Below, one piece after another: positions 25,001 to 38,773 of a stretch of DNA of 64,000 bases (the stretch's first letter is position 1; the number at the start of each line of letters is the position of its first letter). Both the position numbers and the translations under genes were made by a program. The stretch comes from Paramecium octaurelia (lineage: Eukaryota; Ciliophora; Oligohymenophorea; Peniculida; Parameciidae): NCBI GenBank assembly GCA_905182995.1, contig CAJJDP010000040.1:6834-70833 (forward strand), given 5' to 3'. The notes beneath the pieces are model-generated. The model had not been told where the DNA came from and did not search any database. It was given only the letters and a program-made list of their open reading frames with translations.

Positions 25001-28000
25001 AACTAAATCAATAATATCATAAGGCTGTCATTATAGCTGTCTTTCTTGCAGTGGTTCATTATCAAATTAATGTTTGTCTTGTTTGAATTCAGAATCAAGA
25101 ATTTTGGTTGGCACAAGTTGCATATGTATAGAAAATTACTTAGATAGTGGTTTTCCTAATTGTACAAGTAATTAATTCCTTTATTTATTAAGAATGTGAT
25201 GGTCGATGCAGTGGATGTGTAACTTTACCTACTCTATGTAAATCCTGTCCAATATCAAGCCTAAGAATTTATAATTCTGTAAGCTAGTCTTGTAATTGCC
25301 CAGATACATATTATGATGATGAAATCAATCCTATCTGTTAAAGTAATACTTTGTAATAGTTAGAGAATGCGATTATACTTGCTAAACATGTAAAATAATC
25401 TCGACTAGATGTGAATCTTGTTAAATAAACTCATATAGAACTTACGATTCAATATTATTTTCTTGCAATTGTGATGCTCATTATTATGATTCCGGAGTAC
25501 CAATTTGTTAATAATGCCATTATACTTGTTAACTATGTAATGATTATGGATCAAATTAATGTATTACTTGCTAACCTTAAGCTACTTCCTTTAGAATATT
25601 AAATGGGAAAGTTTGCGAATGTCTGCTTGGATATTACGATGATGGATATTCCTTAAATTGCTAATAGTGCTATTATACATGTTTAAGCTGCATTAACTCT
25701 TCAACGTATTGCACTTCTTGTGAGTAAACAAGACATTTAGATCAAAATCAATGTCTATGTAATACTGGCTATTTTGAAAAAGGGTTAAGTAATTGCAGTA
25801 AATGTGATTCAAACTGTTATAATTGTAATTTGAATTCAAAAAAATGCACAGAATGTGATAAAAATAGCTTAAGATTATTGAACACTAATACTAATACTTG
25901 TTAATGTTAATCAGGTACAACTGAAATAGATGGGTTATGTTAACAATGCAATGTGAACTGTTAGGAATGTTTAAATACTATTACAAATTGTACATCATGT
26001 GTTTCATAGAAAATTCTTGTTAATTCATAATGTATATGTATTGATGGAACATATTTGTCGAATTTAGACAATAAATGCTATTCATGTAATTCTACATGTG
26101 CAACTTGTGTTGGTTTAGACTCATTTTGTTTGACCTGTGCTTCAGATAAAAATAGAATCATAAATGTTACGAACCACACTTGTAATTGCAAAGCTGGATA
26201 TTATGAAGATACTGTTAAGATTTCCTGTATTTAATGTGATCAAACATGTTTAACTTGTTTTGCCACTTCTTCATATTGTACCTAATGTGATTAAAGCTTA
26301 AATTTAACACTCAATTAGTAAAATAGATGTGTTTGTAAATCCTCTTATTTCTTTAATATCATCTCTCAATAATGTGAACGTATTATTTATATTAATTTTT
26401 AGTTTGCAATTTTACTTGTACAGAATGTTTAACTTAAACTTAGTGTTTGACTTGTGAATTAATCACTAGATATCTTGACAATGAAACATCAAAATGTCTA
26501 TGTAAGGATGGTTTTTATGAAGCTAATCAAAAATAATGTTTATGTATTAACAAATATTAAAAATAGAATGTCACAGTAGTTGCAAGACATGTTAGATGTA
26601 ATCAAATTAATGTCTAACTTGTGAAGAATCAAATAAAAGATTGTTTTAAATGAATAGATGCCCATGTCTAGATGGGTATTATGATGTTGGGATAGAAATG
26701 TGTTAAAAATGCAATGATATATGTTAAACCTGCCAAACAAGTTCTACTAGATGTCACTCCTGTTACGAAAATCATCTTCGTGTTTTAAATCAAAATTCTT
26801 GTACTTGCATCCCTGGGTATTTTGATAATGGCAAATTGATATGTTAAAGTATTAATTTTATTAAATTAGAATGTTCGAATTCTTGTCAAACTTGTAAAAA
26901 TTAGAGAGATTATTGTACTAGTTGCGATATTAATTAAGGTAGATTAGATTAATCTATTATTCATAAATGTCCATGTATTTCTAATTTTTATGAGGATTCT
27001 AATGAAACTTGCTAAAGTATTTATCATCATATTCATATAGAATGCCATATAAAATGTTCTGGATGTGTAAATGATAAAAATAATTGTGTCAGCTGCAAAT
27101 ATGTTTAAGGTTCAAACAGATTAACCATTTCAAACCAATGTAATTGTAAAGATGGATATTATGATGATGAAGTTCAAGTAATATGCAAAAAATGTAATAC
27201 TCGTTGCAAAATTTGTGAAAACGATCCAAATAATTGCCTTAAATGTCTTAGTAATTTAAGAATAGATCCTCCTGTTTGTCACTGTATGAATGGATACTTT
27301 GAAACTGATTAACTTCTTTGTGAACGTACAAAATTATTATAAACTAAGCTTGTGAAATTTAATGTGATACTTGTTAGACTCTAGCCTCAAATTGTGTAAC
27401 ATGTAAATAAGGCCGTCTAAACAAAACATGTGATTGCGAGGATGGATATTTTGAAGGTGGTCAACCTGAATGCATCAGTAAATATAGAATCAATATCTTT
27501 AGTTTGTGACTTTTAATGTTAAACATGTGCCTATTATGCAGACAATTGTTTAGCGTGTAAAGGAGATCGATTTGAAATTCCATTTTGTCGATGTTAAGAT
27601 GGATATTATGATGATTTCTAGACTTTAAATTGCTTAAAATGTGATTACACTTGTAAAACATGTACTTTGGATGAATGCTTATCATGTAATGGCAATAGAA
27701 TCCTATCAGATTAAATGACTTGTGATCCTCCTCCAAATTCAATTAGCTCATTATTAACTCCTTGGTGTTCAAGTATAATATCCTTAATATCAAAGATTGT
27801 GAAGTAGCTGTGATGAAAATTAAATTATCAGATGACCTGACAACAATAATTGTCCATTTTGATTTCCCCTTAAATCCAAACTTCTTTTCAAATTACCTTG
27901 AAAGCAATGGTTGCTTCAATGTCTTGAATTAGACGACTCTCTCAAAATTAGGAATGAATCCTCAATGTAATATAGATCCTGCAAATGATAAATAATTGCT

Positions 28001-31000
28001 TTTAAATATCGGGGAAAATCCTACAATTATTCCGGGAGATACAATTGATTTCTTGGAGAATTCCTTTGGTCATACTCATTGTGATAGCAAACTCTAGCAT
28101 TTCATTTTTAATTAACTTTTACCACCATCTAACCCATTTGCTCCTGCTATCCAATACGATGTACCTACATACCAATTGAACCCTTGTGAAGAGAATATCA
28201 TATTAATTGAATCAAAGCTTTATGATGGTTTGAGAAGTTTTATTTCGATATAATGGTCATTTATCGTGTAAGGCTCAAATGGAAATGGTGATCTTGAAAA
28301 CTTCGTTACAGAATTAACAAATTATTAAATCCTAGATCTAACAATTCCAGAAAAAACATTTCCTATATAGTCAAATATTACCCTATTTGTGGAAGTTCAA
28401 AATTTCGTTTCAGAAAAAAATGTGTCGAAAATAGAAATACAAACACATGCTGGATAATTTCCTAGCATTTTGTAATAACTCAAACAATACTATTATCCAT
28501 TTGAATCAATCAAAATGATTTTTACAATGACTAAGAAAAGTTGCATCGATAATTCAAATATATCACAAGATAATTCTTAATATTAAATTCAATTTTATGA
28601 AATCTATAGAAATAACTCTTTATCTAGATCTTCAAATCTGAATTTTAATGAATTAATTAGTTCTAATCTATTAGAACTTAATATTGAGAGTTATTCTTTA
28701 AGTGCTTTCACAGCCTATATATTTAAGTTTACGATTTCAGATTCTTCAGTTTAATATGAATCCTAACGAAATATCACTCTTTAGATTAAATCAGGGGGGA
28801 TTCTCTGCGTATTTAATGGAACAAAAAAGATATAAAATTATTAAAATGTTACAAATATCCATATTCTTTGCAAAGATCTAGATGTTCTAAATGATTGGAA
28901 TTAAGATCCAAATTTGTCAATTATGGTTAGTTGTTTAGAACTAACTTCACGAGAAGAATGTAAAGATTCTTAAAAGTAGAAATTAATATATAATTCTACT
29001 TAGACAAGTTAAACATTCCCTAAAGCAACTATAGAACCATACACAATTTAATCTTGGTAAGTAATTGCCACAAAAAACTCGGTGTCGTACTCTTATAACA
29101 CAAATATATTGTATTTGGATTATGATTTCTAAATCCTAGATGTAGATTATAATAGTGGATATTTGATACGGCCTGTTAATAATTATGAAGATTTATAATT
29201 TACCTTTAATATTCCATTCTAGGAAAGATAATACCTCGTGGATTATTAAATTGCATTAATTTATGATTATCAATTAATTACAATACTTAAATCCTAATAC
29301 TTTTAATATTCCTTTCAATTATACGATTATTTATAATAGTTTAATAAAGGAAATAAATTTCTACTTAAACTTTTAGCTTAATTTACTGATGATATCATTC
29401 CTAACCAAATCGATTTGACTTTGTTTTTAAATTAACCTCCGATTTGTAATTTAAAAATGCTGCAATAGAATATATAAACCTTAGAATCTTAGAAATTAGT
29501 AATTAATTGCGAATTATCTGATGATAAGCCATATTCATATTAAATGAAAGTTTTTCTTTTTAAAGATGATTTTGAAGAGTTTAATAATAAGACATCCGAT
29601 AATTCGCTACTTTATTATAGCTTTTAATAATCAAATCACTTCATATTATATCTTCCTAGTTCAGAAATCAACATTATTTTTTAGATCATGGATTTCAGAG
29701 GATCCTTTACAAATATCCATTAGAATTTTAAAATCTCAAAAAAACAAATCCTATGCAATAATTAAAAAACAGACCAATTAAATTTAAGGCAAAAAATTGC
29801 ATGGATATTTGAAATAATGATTAATCATAATAATGAATCAGATTGCATAAAATTAAAAGATGAATTATATAATTCTGTTGAATAAGTAATGAGTTCAGAA
29901 GCTATTTATGAAAAATTATTAGCTTATTAAACACTTAATTTATATAAAAAATTAGAAGTAAATCAGAAGGCTTAAAATTCTTCAATGAGATTGTTAGAAT
30001 AAGATTAGCAAAATGAATGCTACAATAAAGAGTCATCTCTATTTAGTAGTACCGATGATCAATCTACCGATAAAAAAAGCGCTAATATTTCATCCATAAT
30101 AGCAAGCTCTTAACAGGTTGAGGTATAAATAGCAGATTTAATCTATTTGAAGAGAGACATTGAATAAGAAAACAAAAAAAACGATCTAATTATTGATACT
30201 CAATAAGTTATGAAGTTTAATGGTGTAATCTAGATGTTATTTAGTTCAGTACAATTAATTGATAATTAATTGCTTATTATTTAAGAGAATTAAATCTAAA
30301 CATAATATTAAGAGCAAGTTATGAATATATCTGAAACTTTAATTTAATTAATTGATAAAATTACACTGCAAATTATTGACAAAGTTAAAGTAAATGGCTA
30401 AGTTTTATAAATTTAAGGTTTAATGATGAAGTTATAACTTTAAAAAATTACTAAGTCTGTATATAATAAAGAGTTTTAATTGGAAGATGATTATTTGGAT
30501 AATTTAATTGCCTTCTAACAGAAGAAACAAATCAAAGTTAATTACAATTATTATAATCTGTCAAATGATTAAAGATCTATGCTTCAAATTTATTTAAATA
30601 GATCTGATTTTGAAATTAATTAAAAGTATTTTGTCAAATCAACTCTGACTAATTTTCTGTACGCTAATACTTCTTTTAATCAACCTTAATAAAATACTTA
30701 GTATAGAATTGACTTGGCAGAATTTCAATATTGCGATACTTAAAAAGGGGATTCCGAATTTATGAATTATAATTATTATTGTATTAATCATTTAGAGGAT
30801 AATACATATGAAAATTGTGATTTATTAATGGAAGAACTTAATAATAAAAGTGCATAACTCTATTGTAAATGTAAGTCATTTGGAAGTTTATTTTTGATAA
30901 AAATTTCCAATAAATCTATAAATTAATAAAATAATACTTTGGTGAATTAAATATAAGAGGATTATCAGAATATTGAAATATTTCAACAGACCTTTATATA

Positions 31001-31781
31001 TGTCTAAATTGCATTTATTATATCATCTATTATGGTCTACTGTGCCCTTGTTTATCTAGATTATCAAAGTCAAAAGAATATTATTATGGAGCAAGCTTCA
31101 AGTAATAGTTCAGATACACTAGAGCTTGCTAAGAAGGCATTTCAAATAAATATTTATCCAGGTCATATCTTTATGTTTAAAACATCTTTTTATGTAAAAT
31201 TTTTAATTATTCAAATAGAATATCCATTCAATTTTGTAATTTTTTTAGAATGACTAAAACCCTGTGAAAAAAAGTTTTCGATTTTTGCAGGTTAGTAATT
31301 AAATAAGCATTTTAATTTTAACATCCACTTGGGAGGTCTTATTGATTGATATGGTAATCATCAATGCGTGCATAAATCTCCTAATAACTTTAGTCATCAG
31401 AGCACTTTCAAAAATAACCTAAGCAATTTATATGTTTGAAGGCAAAGCTTCTGTAGTTATGGTTGTATTATATCTTTGCTTACCTTTTATGTACATTTTC
31501 CTAATGATTTTGGCATTAAATTAAATGTATATTTTTTTTCTCATAATAGCGAAATAAATAAAACGGAGATGGATATATAGATAACCTTAAATCTTTTAAG
31601 CACTTTATTATTAGTTTTTTTCATATATGAGCCAATCGCTATTTATATAAGAATTGTTATATACAGACCATTTCTGGACAGTATTAACCGCAATGAATAA
31701 AACCCAGTCAGCCACTTTGTTTATTTCTTTATATATCATAGCAAAATAAATAAAATTTACAATGAATTAAATATTCGATGA
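22010..31781 (+). CDS. Giant cysteine-rich, REJ-like, multi-pass membrane protein (polycystin-1-like layout)
   Basis: ATG 22010 starts a signal peptide (MIRLQIQIFLLTFQVANG). After removal of many short introns (for example 22167-22189, 22740-22764, 27773-27795, 31527-31549) one protein of roughly 3,100 residues results. From about 22.4 to 27.7 kb it is a long array of cysteine-rich units with spacing such as CxxC...CHYSCLSCKGP...CxxC, of the furin/growth-factor-receptor type, in which Y-D-x-G recurs (ATYYDD, GYFDNG). From 27.8 to 29.8 kb is a cysteine-poor region resembling a REJ-type ectodomain. A soluble stretch follows, then at least four hydrophobic segments between about 30980 and 31660. 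The C-terminus is YHSKINKIYNELNIR. Such proteins are large surface receptors or mechanosensory/adhesion molecules of cilia. Function here is inference. No frameshift was found where I checked, but not every intron was traced. Confidence 0.85.
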
Positions 31782-32809
31782 ATTTGATTAAATTTTTATA
31801 TTACATTTTGAATATAACTATGGTATATACTTTTAATTTGAATTTTTGTTTGGTTACTACTAACTGATATACCCCCTCTTATTAATTGAAGTACTCTTGA
31901 TTAGCTTTTAGGTTGATTTTATTTTTTGTGGTTTAGTTGATCGTTTGACAAAATTTGAATTATAAAAATAAAGTCTTTTCTTTTTATTAGTTGTTTTCTT
32001 GGGTAAAATTTTATTTTTCAAATTGGAAATGTCATATGATAAATCTATTTAATTTTAATTTATTCAAAATTCTAATTTTCAAATTACAGGTAGAAATATT
32101 ATTGTTGACCATTTTGAAATTTCTACGTTATTAAATCATTTTTGAATTTATGAAAAACGCAAAAGATGATTAGGATTAAAAGACTTTTCCGATTGATTAA
32201 TTACTTTTGTGAAAATATTTTAATTTTTTTTCATTAATACAGTAATCTTGTAATTCTTCATGAGAATACTGAGAAAAAGGAACCCGTAGGTTCTATCCGT
32301 TGTTCCTTAAAAAATAAAAATCCCAAAGGAAATTAGGAATTTTTTTTTCTGATATAATAAAGAGGTAGATTAGAAAATTTTAATCACAAATAATCAGTGG
32401 AGAGTGTATTATCTCTAATAAGTGGAAAAATGGGTCCTCTAAAGAGAAGAAGGAACTTAAAGATTACTTTAAGTTGAAAAGAATAAGGCCAAAAATCAAA
32501 GTACACTGCAAAACAATGATGACAATAAATATCTAGAATAAATTTGCTTCAAAAGAATCAACAATGTAAAAGCCTTCATAGAAAAATCTATAACAAGAAT
32601 ATTAAACTTATATTGATTCATGATATTAATTTATACTCCTTCATAGGTTAGTTTATTTCTTGATGTGTGAATAAAAATTGAAATTTTTATAATAAAACTC
32701 TTTATAGAACTAACAACTTATTTCTTATCTTTTTATCTATCATTTTTATCTATTGTGTCAAAATTAATTAAATTATATCTATATCTTATCATATTTCAGT
32801 AGTAAACTT

Positions 32810-33420
32810 TGGATATTTTAAGCCAACTTCAAGCCTCACAGGAAAATGTCTTAATAACAAAGATTTGTTAAGCTCCTGGCCCAATCACACATGATCCAGT
32901 GAATCTTTTTCATCTAACGTAAAATAGATAGTTATCCTAAGTGAAAATGGATACAAATTTAAGCAGATTTGAGCTGGTCACTTGAAAATGTATTTAAGGG
33001 TTTAGAACAAAGTGTACCCTAATCTCTACTTCTTCTTGCCATGTTTAGAGAACTTTATGTTCTCCCGGCACAACCATCGCAAAGTTCTATCCATTAGGTC
33101 CAACCAAACTGTCAAAGACAACCACCTACCAGCCACATCATATTAAGTAAAGAAAAAGATTTAAGTGATAAATAGAGCAGTAAATTCTTAAATATTGAGA
33201 CATTTAACTTATGGATATACCTAAAGCAAAGATTATTGTGTGGATTTGCAAAGTTAAATTAATAACTAAAGAGCTAGTGGATCTTTTGTTACCCTTTAAT
33301 TTAAAGAAGATTATAGAAGGTTAGTTCATGAAGTAAGTTATTCTTTTGAAATATCGCTCACTCATCTATTCTTCTACAAATGTTGTATCTATGATATCTA
33401 AGACAAAAGTGAATGATGAT
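32810..33420 (+). pseudogene. Possible frameshifted gene, family unknown
   Basis: The first frame (about 32810-32985) gives LSQLQASQENVLITKICQAP and ends at TGA in ...SRFELVT. From about 33005 another frame reads on through YFFLPCLENFMFSRHNHRK and ends at a TGA near 33415. Codon choice looks coding in both, but I found no intron that links them and no start codon that serves both. It is probably a broken gene; the boundaries are approximate. Confidence 0.3.
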
Positions 33421-34073
33421 CTTGGAAGTTACAAAATTTCGATCAGTAAAGTAACAAATTGTTCTGAATACATCTATGAAACTATAGTAACTACCTCTTA
33501 GTTGTATTTATCTAAATTTTCTCTAATTCTAAATCTTAATGAATTGTTATTATATAGCTGTATTTTTTTTTTTACACATTTTCATTTACAATATTTCATA
33601 AATGACCTGTTAAAATTTATGGATAAAATTGACTTTAAAAAATAAGTCATCATTAGTATTATATTGTTATTATTGTAAAACTAAATCAGAATTAATCGGA
33701 TCACTATCAGTAATTTTCCAAATTTTACATTGAAATCCAAATAATAATTCTACTTATTTCATTTCTTTTCCATACCTTGATCAATCATGTTATCGACATT
33801 CTCCAAGACCCCTTTACATTATTCTAACATTCTTATTCTCCCTCCACATGAAATATTCCTAAGTCTCTGCCATAATAAGGTGAAATGATCAACATTACCC
33901 TTCACTCATCTGGTATAAGTTATCCAGACCCACCATCCCTTTTCACCATTAAACCCTAAGGTGAATTCCTACTTTTTTTCAGAGGCAAAAAAAAATAAAA
34001 GTGAATTAAATTATTTTCCATTTAGTACGAGTCTTCTGTATATCGATATTTCAAAAGTATTAGCAGTGAATTA

Positions 34074-34108
34074 TGGTTAGATTTCAAATTATATATGAAA
34101 TCTAACCA
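34074..34108. other. Perfect 13-bp inverted repeat, 9-nt loop
   Basis: TGGTTAGATTTCA (34074-34086) is followed by an A+T-only loop and then its exact complement (34096-34108). It lies beyond the 3' end of the minus-strand gene that stops at 34777. It might be a 3'-end processing or RNA element, or a remnant of a small inverted-repeat transposon. Confidence 0.5.
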
Positions 34109-34776
34109 AAATTTCCTTTAATAATAAAATTTGAAATGAATATTGAATTTTTTTTACCGTTAATTAGCTTGTAAAGGAGCAATTTTTTGAACTAATTATT
34201 ATTCATATATTTAATTTATAACATGAATTTACAAGTAAAATCAATAGTTATTTTTGATTACAAATATTTGCTACTTATAATTTTTAATCTCTAATACCTT
34301 TTCAATAAGGCAGATTAAAGTATTTTAAATTGTTGCTAGATTCTTTATTTGATTTAATTTAATTTGCTTAAATATTTAATATTCAGATGTGTAAATTTAT
34401 GTATTTTGTTGGTAAAAAACTTCAAAAAAACAATTACAAAAATTTTAAATCAAACCAATATATTTTCTAAAATGTAAAAAGCATAATTCATGTTGAATTA
34501 ATCTATTTTTACAGATATACCTTTTTTGGAGTCAATATTTTGTAATATGTAGGAATTATTGTAATCAGGATTAGAGATTCATAAATATATAATTGCTATA
34601 AAACAAAATAAATACTTTATTGAACAACTTTAAAAGAAGTTTCATATTTTCTATATTATTTTAAATTTAATGATAAATAATTTTGGAAGTAGCATTTACA
34701 TTCCACTTATGGCTTTTTATAAAAATTATGTAGAAATTTAATAATATAATTGCACTTTATAATAAATATGATATTA

Positions 34777-37700
34777 TCATATTTTTATGAAAACATCTAT
34801 CCTTCTTTGTTCTAGTTGTCTCACTAATTCTCTCTATTAAATTGCCGTAAAGCGTAATGAACATTACGACATATCTATATAAACCTGCCTTGTTCTATTA
34901 TTTAGATTGTTTAAAATGTTCCTCAGTCTCTTACTATCAAATTCACACTTTATTAAAATCATTTTGAAAATACTGAGATTGGTAAATTAGAATGCCCCAA
35001 AATCTAATCTAATATTTTCAAAAGTGAGATCTAGAATTTCCAAATAATTACTAATTAAATTTTAAACAAAATAAAAATTCTGAATGGCTTCATTATTATT
35101 GATAACGGAAGCCTTGAAAACTTAATATTAAGTAAATCTATTAAATAGTTACCTGCAAATATCTAAAATAAGATTACCAAATATTTCAAAATATAATTGT
35201 TCAAAATCATACCTATCTAAAATTAAAAAATTTTGATCTATGTTCAACATAATTAAACCAACTACAGCTGCAGGATTATGAATTAGCTTAGTTATTATTT
35301 AGAGATAGGAAAAAGAAAAAGCTTTTAGAGTTTCAGCCCTTCCAACACAAAATGACATTTATGTAAAATTTTTAGATTCGACTGAGAGTTGTAAAAATTG
35401 TAATCTTTAAGGACAATTTTTAATAAATGCATTAATATGAGGAATATGGATAGGATTTATTTCATCTAAGTAATAATTCAATTTTAATTAATACAAAGGA
35501 CTAACTTTTAAACATCTTATCAAATCATTCAATTCAGGTCCCATACAAAATAATCTTTGTGCTTAATCAATTTCTAAAACTGTTTTTATTTAAGCAAGAA
35601 CATACCTAAACTATGCTAGCATCTTCTATTTTTTTAAATCTGCATAGTTGGAAAAATTTAAGGTTTTCAAATTAATTTTAAAAATAAATTTTTCTCTTAA
35701 ATACTATTCTTACACTTTAGAAACAATTTAGAAGGATTTAGGATATTCCAAAAGTATTTAATTTGATATTGAGCTCAAATACAACATAGATGAAAAGAAT
35801 TAATCGACTGAAACGCTGCATAAAATTAAAGCTGGAATAAAATAGTCTTTAATTACAACCTCTAATATATCTTTTACTGCCTAAATACTTTCTTTTATTT
35901 GTTGAAAAATTGACGCAATCCATAATGGATCAATTTGAGTTGATGATAATGATAAAATATAGACAAAGAACTAAGGAATTTTATTCAAAACTTCTTCAAC
36001 ATTTGCTCTCCACATTACCGCCTCATAGAAAGGTTAATTTTTAATTTAAAAAATATCCTTGGGATCAATTTAGACAAGGTCATACTTAAATACTGAAGTA
36101 GCTATACTACCTTTAAATTTGGAGGCATAACTTTTGAACTTTAAATAAGCTTCAGAACTAAAAGTTCTAGACACCTCTGCTGTGAAGTCTTCAACTCCTA
36201 GATATAAACAAATCATAACTATGTCCCATATCTTTAAAAAGTTAAATATTGCAAAGAAAAAAACATAAGCCAACTATTTTAATGTTGAAAAAGCTTTAAA
36301 TACACGTTTTTAAAATATGGCAAATGATAGCATCTATAAAATTGGATTGACTGCGGTTAAAACTATTAATGCAGATATAAACATATCGGGTTCATTACTA
36401 AAATAAAATAAAGAAGTTATTTATAAAGATCCATTCAAAACTGACCAAATAGTTTGAATGGTTGCTTAATACCCATTCAATTTGTTCCAAGTTTCGTAAT
36501 AATCATACAACTTCAACAAAAATTAAATTTGACCAACTGACTATTCAAATAGCGCTCTTTTAGTTATAGTTTAAATCTGAACTCTCGCTTCGTCAATAAT
36601 CGATTAAGGTGCCTCTAGTAATACTAATGGGATCTATTATTGATTTAATTATAAATTACAGCTGGAATTAGAGCCTAAAATTCTGGGGATATTGTTATGT
36701 ACTCAGCATGAAGAAATAAATGATGTTAACCGCTTACCAACCAGCAGTTATTCTTGGATTTCAAAAAATTGTATTGATTAGACTGCCTCCTCTGCTTCAT
36801 TAAAATTAATTATATCATCATCCCATAAATTATCTAGATTGGCTAGATTTTAAAGTTCAAAGGTTAAGTTTGGAAGATTTCTAAAAATAACCTACAATTG
36901 AATTAATCTAGCTTCTTCATGATATAAAAGACTGATATTATCTACTTTGATTAATCTTAAACAATTAGCTAAATACTACAAAGTAACATTTTCATATTTA
37001 TCAATGAATTGTATTTAAATATTTTTATATTCTTTTACTTTATCAAGAATTTTATTATTTAAACCATACACCTTTTCTTTTAATAAGTGCTGAATATATA
37101 ATATCATTTAAGGATTAAGATGTACTTGGATCAATATGAAAATAAAAAGCTTTAACAAATCCAATATATTTTAAATCTGATTTTATTAATTGTTTTGTTT
37201 CTTAAATTAACTTTAACTTAATTTTTTTCAATTTAAATTGTAGCTCTGTTTACATCTATCTATATGTTGTAGTGAATACTATGAATTATAATTCAGAAAA
37301 GTAATAGAATAAATTACTAACTAACAATATATAACTGAACACATTAAATCCACCCCAAGCACCTATTTCTGTGTTATAAAAGCCTTAGATAAAGAGTTGA
37401 GGTATAGTCTAAAGAGTCATTGTAATTATCATTCAAATGAGAGCAACTCTGTGGAATATTAAATCTCTAAAGATATTGACAGGTTTTGTTCTATGCTTGA
37501 AAAGCATGCATGGATTTCGAAATTTATCTTCCCCATTTAATTAGAGGTATTTATTAATCTCACTGAATGAGAATTATTTTATGGATTAATCTCTATTAAA
37601 ATAATAAATAAAGGGAGCTAATTTAAAATAGCTCAGTACTCCCATAAACATGTAATAGATATAGTATGAAATTTCAACAAAAAGGCTTTGTTTAGCTACT

Positions 37701-38044
37701 TCTCTGAATTTATACGTGTACATCCAGCTTCCACTATGAAGTAGAACACAAAAAATGATAGAAATAAAATAGCATCTCACATAGTATGTCTCGTCATCAG
37801 AAATATTATTGTAAGTCTTGTAACATAATGTAAAGATAAGTTCAAGAATATTTAAGATATATATGAATCCCTGGAATCCTATCTTAGCATAGTATTTATA
37901 AATGCTTGAGCTTCTCTTAACTTCATTAAAGCGATTTTCTATCAACTCTTAGAAGTCGCTGTACAAATTCAAGTCTGTATGGGGCTCCCATATTAACAGA
38001 GGGTCAGGGTTAGGCCTGAAACATCTTAAAATTCGTGCCCACAT
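34777..38044 (-). pseudogene. Membrane protein with LRR-like C-terminus; two in-frame TGAs and one frameshift
   Basis: ATG at 38044-38042 (MWARILRCFRPNPDPLL) opens a frame that carries hydrophobic segments (YILNILELIFTLCYK; CYFISIIFCVLLHSGSW; YYIYYMFMGVLSYFK). A TGA then falls inside ...FHRVALI*MIITMTLQ, after which the same frame continues with more membrane segments. A one-base frame change is needed between HIDPS and VHLNPQ (about 37120). A second TGA falls in ISSC*VHNNIP (about 36710). From there the frame is open to TGA at 34777, with leucine-rich-like spacing near the end (LEILDLTFENIRLDF). At 3,268 nt it is one base off a multiple of three. The second TGA could alternatively sit in an unusually long 63-nt intron. 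Either this is a recent pseudogene or the bases are wrong; the family is unknown. Confidence 0.7.
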
Positions 38045-38242
38045 TTATTTTATTTAAATATGAAGGAAAAAATAAGATCCTTATAAATCAATTCTAATCA
38101 GAATTTTCCAGAAAAACAATGAAAAAATTCTATTTCAAAAAAAAAAAACAAATTGTTTTTTTTCTGAGTTTAAAAGTTGCTTTGAATGAATTTTAATGTT
38201 CAAAAAACTCATATTGTCAATTTTTGGTTCAGGGCAACGTTT
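38045..38242. promoter_or_regulatory. Divergent intergenic region with an A/T palindrome
   Basis: This is about 200 bp between a minus-strand gene starting at 38044 and a plus-strand gene starting at 38243. It contains an A-run, CAAATTG and a T-run (about 38137-38163), which form a palindrome. Both promoters must lie here if both genes are expressed; no core promoter motif can be identified. Confidence 0.4.
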
Positions 38243-38584
38243 ATGTTTGTATTTTGCAATCAAACAATTTTATTTTTAAATCTCTATTAGTCAGGAGGAT
38301 ATTTGTACTTCTATTTAAATTCAATTTTTGTCTCAATTGACGACAAATGGGCTTCGGAATTCTATGGATAGCTGATTGCTTTCACCTCTGATATCTTGAA
38401 TGAAATTTCTTAATATATTTTATATATAATTAATTATAATAAGGTTCAATCGTCGAACATTATTCAAATTTCAAATCAGCTTTATGAATGTGTGCAGAAA
38501 CTTTAGAATTCGATTGAAAAAAACAATGAGATGTAGTATTCAAATACCATTTATTAAGTAGAATAAATTAGTTCAAAAAATTGA
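38243..38584 (+). CDS. Small protein of unknown function, 113 residues
   Basis: In the ciliate code, ATG 38243 to TGA 38582-38584 gives one uninterrupted frame whose sequence looks truly coding (FVSIDDKWASEFYGQLIAF; NQLYECVQKLQNSIEK). The N-terminal third is hydrophobic and aromatic, and the C-terminal half is polar and helical. There is no transmembrane segment of full length and no motif I can name. It lies 189 bp ahead of the next plus-strand gene. A helical partner protein of a membrane-trafficking complex is one thought, but it is only a guess. Confidence 0.6.
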
Positions 38585-38773
38585 AAATCTTTTGGTGTGT
38601 CATCATTTTTTATATTAACTAATATTAATACTAATTAAATAAATAAGAAATAAAATTATTTAAATTGCAATTAAATCTAATAAATTCTGATAAATATCGA
38701 TTGTTGAATAATTATTATTTTAAGTTTTTATACTCCTTTTGAATTCTGTAATAATTATAAATTAAATTAGAAA
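38585..38773. other. Intergenic spacer
   Basis: This very A+T-rich spacer separates two same-strand genes. Nothing specific is seen. Confidence 0.5.

Larger units (their letters stand above)
31782..34776. other. Intergenic region with two possible coding remnants
   Basis: No intact gene is visible in 3 kb. At 32340-32620 a plus-strand frame without an ATG reads like a protein tail (SNKWKNGSSKEKKELKDYFK) and ends at TGA. At 32810-33420 two overlapping plus-strand frames look coding, one with QASQENVLITKICQAPGP and one with VNSQILRHLTYGYTQSK, but they are not joined by an obvious intron. A 13-bp inverted repeat lies at 34074-34108. The flanking genes converge on this region. Confidence 0.45.

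Noticed and set aside
27461-27742. Minus-strand 93-residue Cys/His-rich ORF
   Set aside because: It is the complement of the cysteine-rich repeat of the giant plus-strand gene.
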